Shown here: one piece after another, positions 63,965 to 64,000 of the stretch | Numbering within the stretch: the stretch's first letter is position 1 | How the letters are laid out: the number at the start of each line of letters is the position of its first letter | DNA from: Caulobacter endophyticus | GTDB lineage: Bacteria; Pseudomonadota; Alphaproteobacteria; Caulobacterales; Caulobacteraceae | Direction: 5' to 3' | NCBI RefSeq assembly: GCF_029543245.1 | Contig: NZ_JARQWV010000001.1 | Span: forward strand, 1 to 64,000 | DNA length: 64,000 nt | The notes under the pieces: model-generated | Told to the model about the DNA's origin: nothing | Databases searched by the model: none | The model's input: the letters and a program-made list of their open reading frames with translations, nothing else | Program-made: the position numbers and the translations under genes

Positions 63965-64000
63965 CTTCTCCCCTTGCGGGAGAAGGTGGCGGCCGAAGGC
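63965..64000 (+). repeat. REP-like unit, cut by the window end
   Basis: CCTTCTCCC-cttgc-GGGAGAAGG is the same outer hairpin as in the element at 20134-20188, followed by a new centre beginning GGCGGCCGAAGGC. It starts 4 bases after the GNAT stop and continues outside the window. Confidence 0.75.

Overview
The window reads as a stretch of an alphaproteobacterial chromosome of about 69% GC, most likely Caulobacter or a close relative. The evidence is gene content and order: dusB-ntrB-ntrC-ntrY-ntrX next to a fused ispDF, hfq-hflX, a pyruvate dehydrogenase operon whose E1 beta carries its own lipoyl domain, ftsB and eno nearby, and rpmF, pyrG and secG close together. GANTC (CcrM-type) sites and CtrA-type TTAA half sites in one promoter also fit. 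The genus is inferred from these features, not from any database search. I saw no rRNA, tRNA, CRISPR array, insertion sequence or prophage block.

Layout. 1-4.4 kb: repeat-rich leader, a FAD oxidoreductase, and a two-gene molybdenum hydroxylase operon (IorA/IorB type). 4.6-8.1 kb: DUF47 and low-affinity phosphate transporter (Pit), a Nudix hydrolase, an endonuclease III-like glycosylase and a small NTF2-like protein. 8.1-11.2 kb: VanX-type dipeptidase, methylmalonate-semialdehyde dehydrogenase and a flavin reductase. 11.3-14 kb: a DUF2786 gene of somewhat lower GC, then a divergent SDR/LysR pair. 14-17 kb: a cupin/GT2/GNAT cluster. 17-20 kb: free-methionine sulfoxide reductase and a chemoreceptor. 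20.2-29.7 kb: mfd, sdhE, cobQ, nhaA, a secreted hypothetical protein, a GPH sugar transporter and mazG. 29.7-32.9 kb: an orphan lysozyme, hflX, hfq and a D-amino-acid-type aminotransferase. 32.9-40.2 kb: the ntr regulatory operon with dusB. 40.3-49.8 kb: ispDF, pncC, FUSC, a COQ10-type protein, lipA, a lipoprotein hydrolase homologue, an acyl-CoA synthetase, DoxX and an OprO/OprP-type porin. 49.9-56.3 kb: lpd, glutathione peroxidase, pdhC-pdhB-pdhA and ftsB. 56.7-64 kb: two exported proteins, eno, a two-domain retropepsin-like protease, rpmF, pyrG, secG and a GNAT acetyltransferase.

How it fits together. LipA makes the lipoyl groups carried by PdhB and PdhC, and Lpd completes that complex; enolase feeds it. 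Two gene groups may be tied to phosphate supply: the DUF47-pit pair and the OprO/OprP-type porin each have a 7-4-7 direct repeat resembling a Pho box upstream. The ntr operon encodes two histidine kinases and two AAA+ response regulators, and both regulators lack the GAFTGA loop that contacts sigma-54.

I did not find a convincing new multi-gene system. The best leads are small: the GAFTGA-less regulator pair with an 11-bp perfect inverted repeat directly before ntrY, the candidate Pho boxes with a hairpin in the porin leader, a lysozyme whose ribosome-binding site lies in a 13-bp stem, a lipoprotein alpha/beta hydrolase that has lost its nucleophile, a single-chain double retropepsin, and modular REP-like repeats whose hairpins appear to covary.
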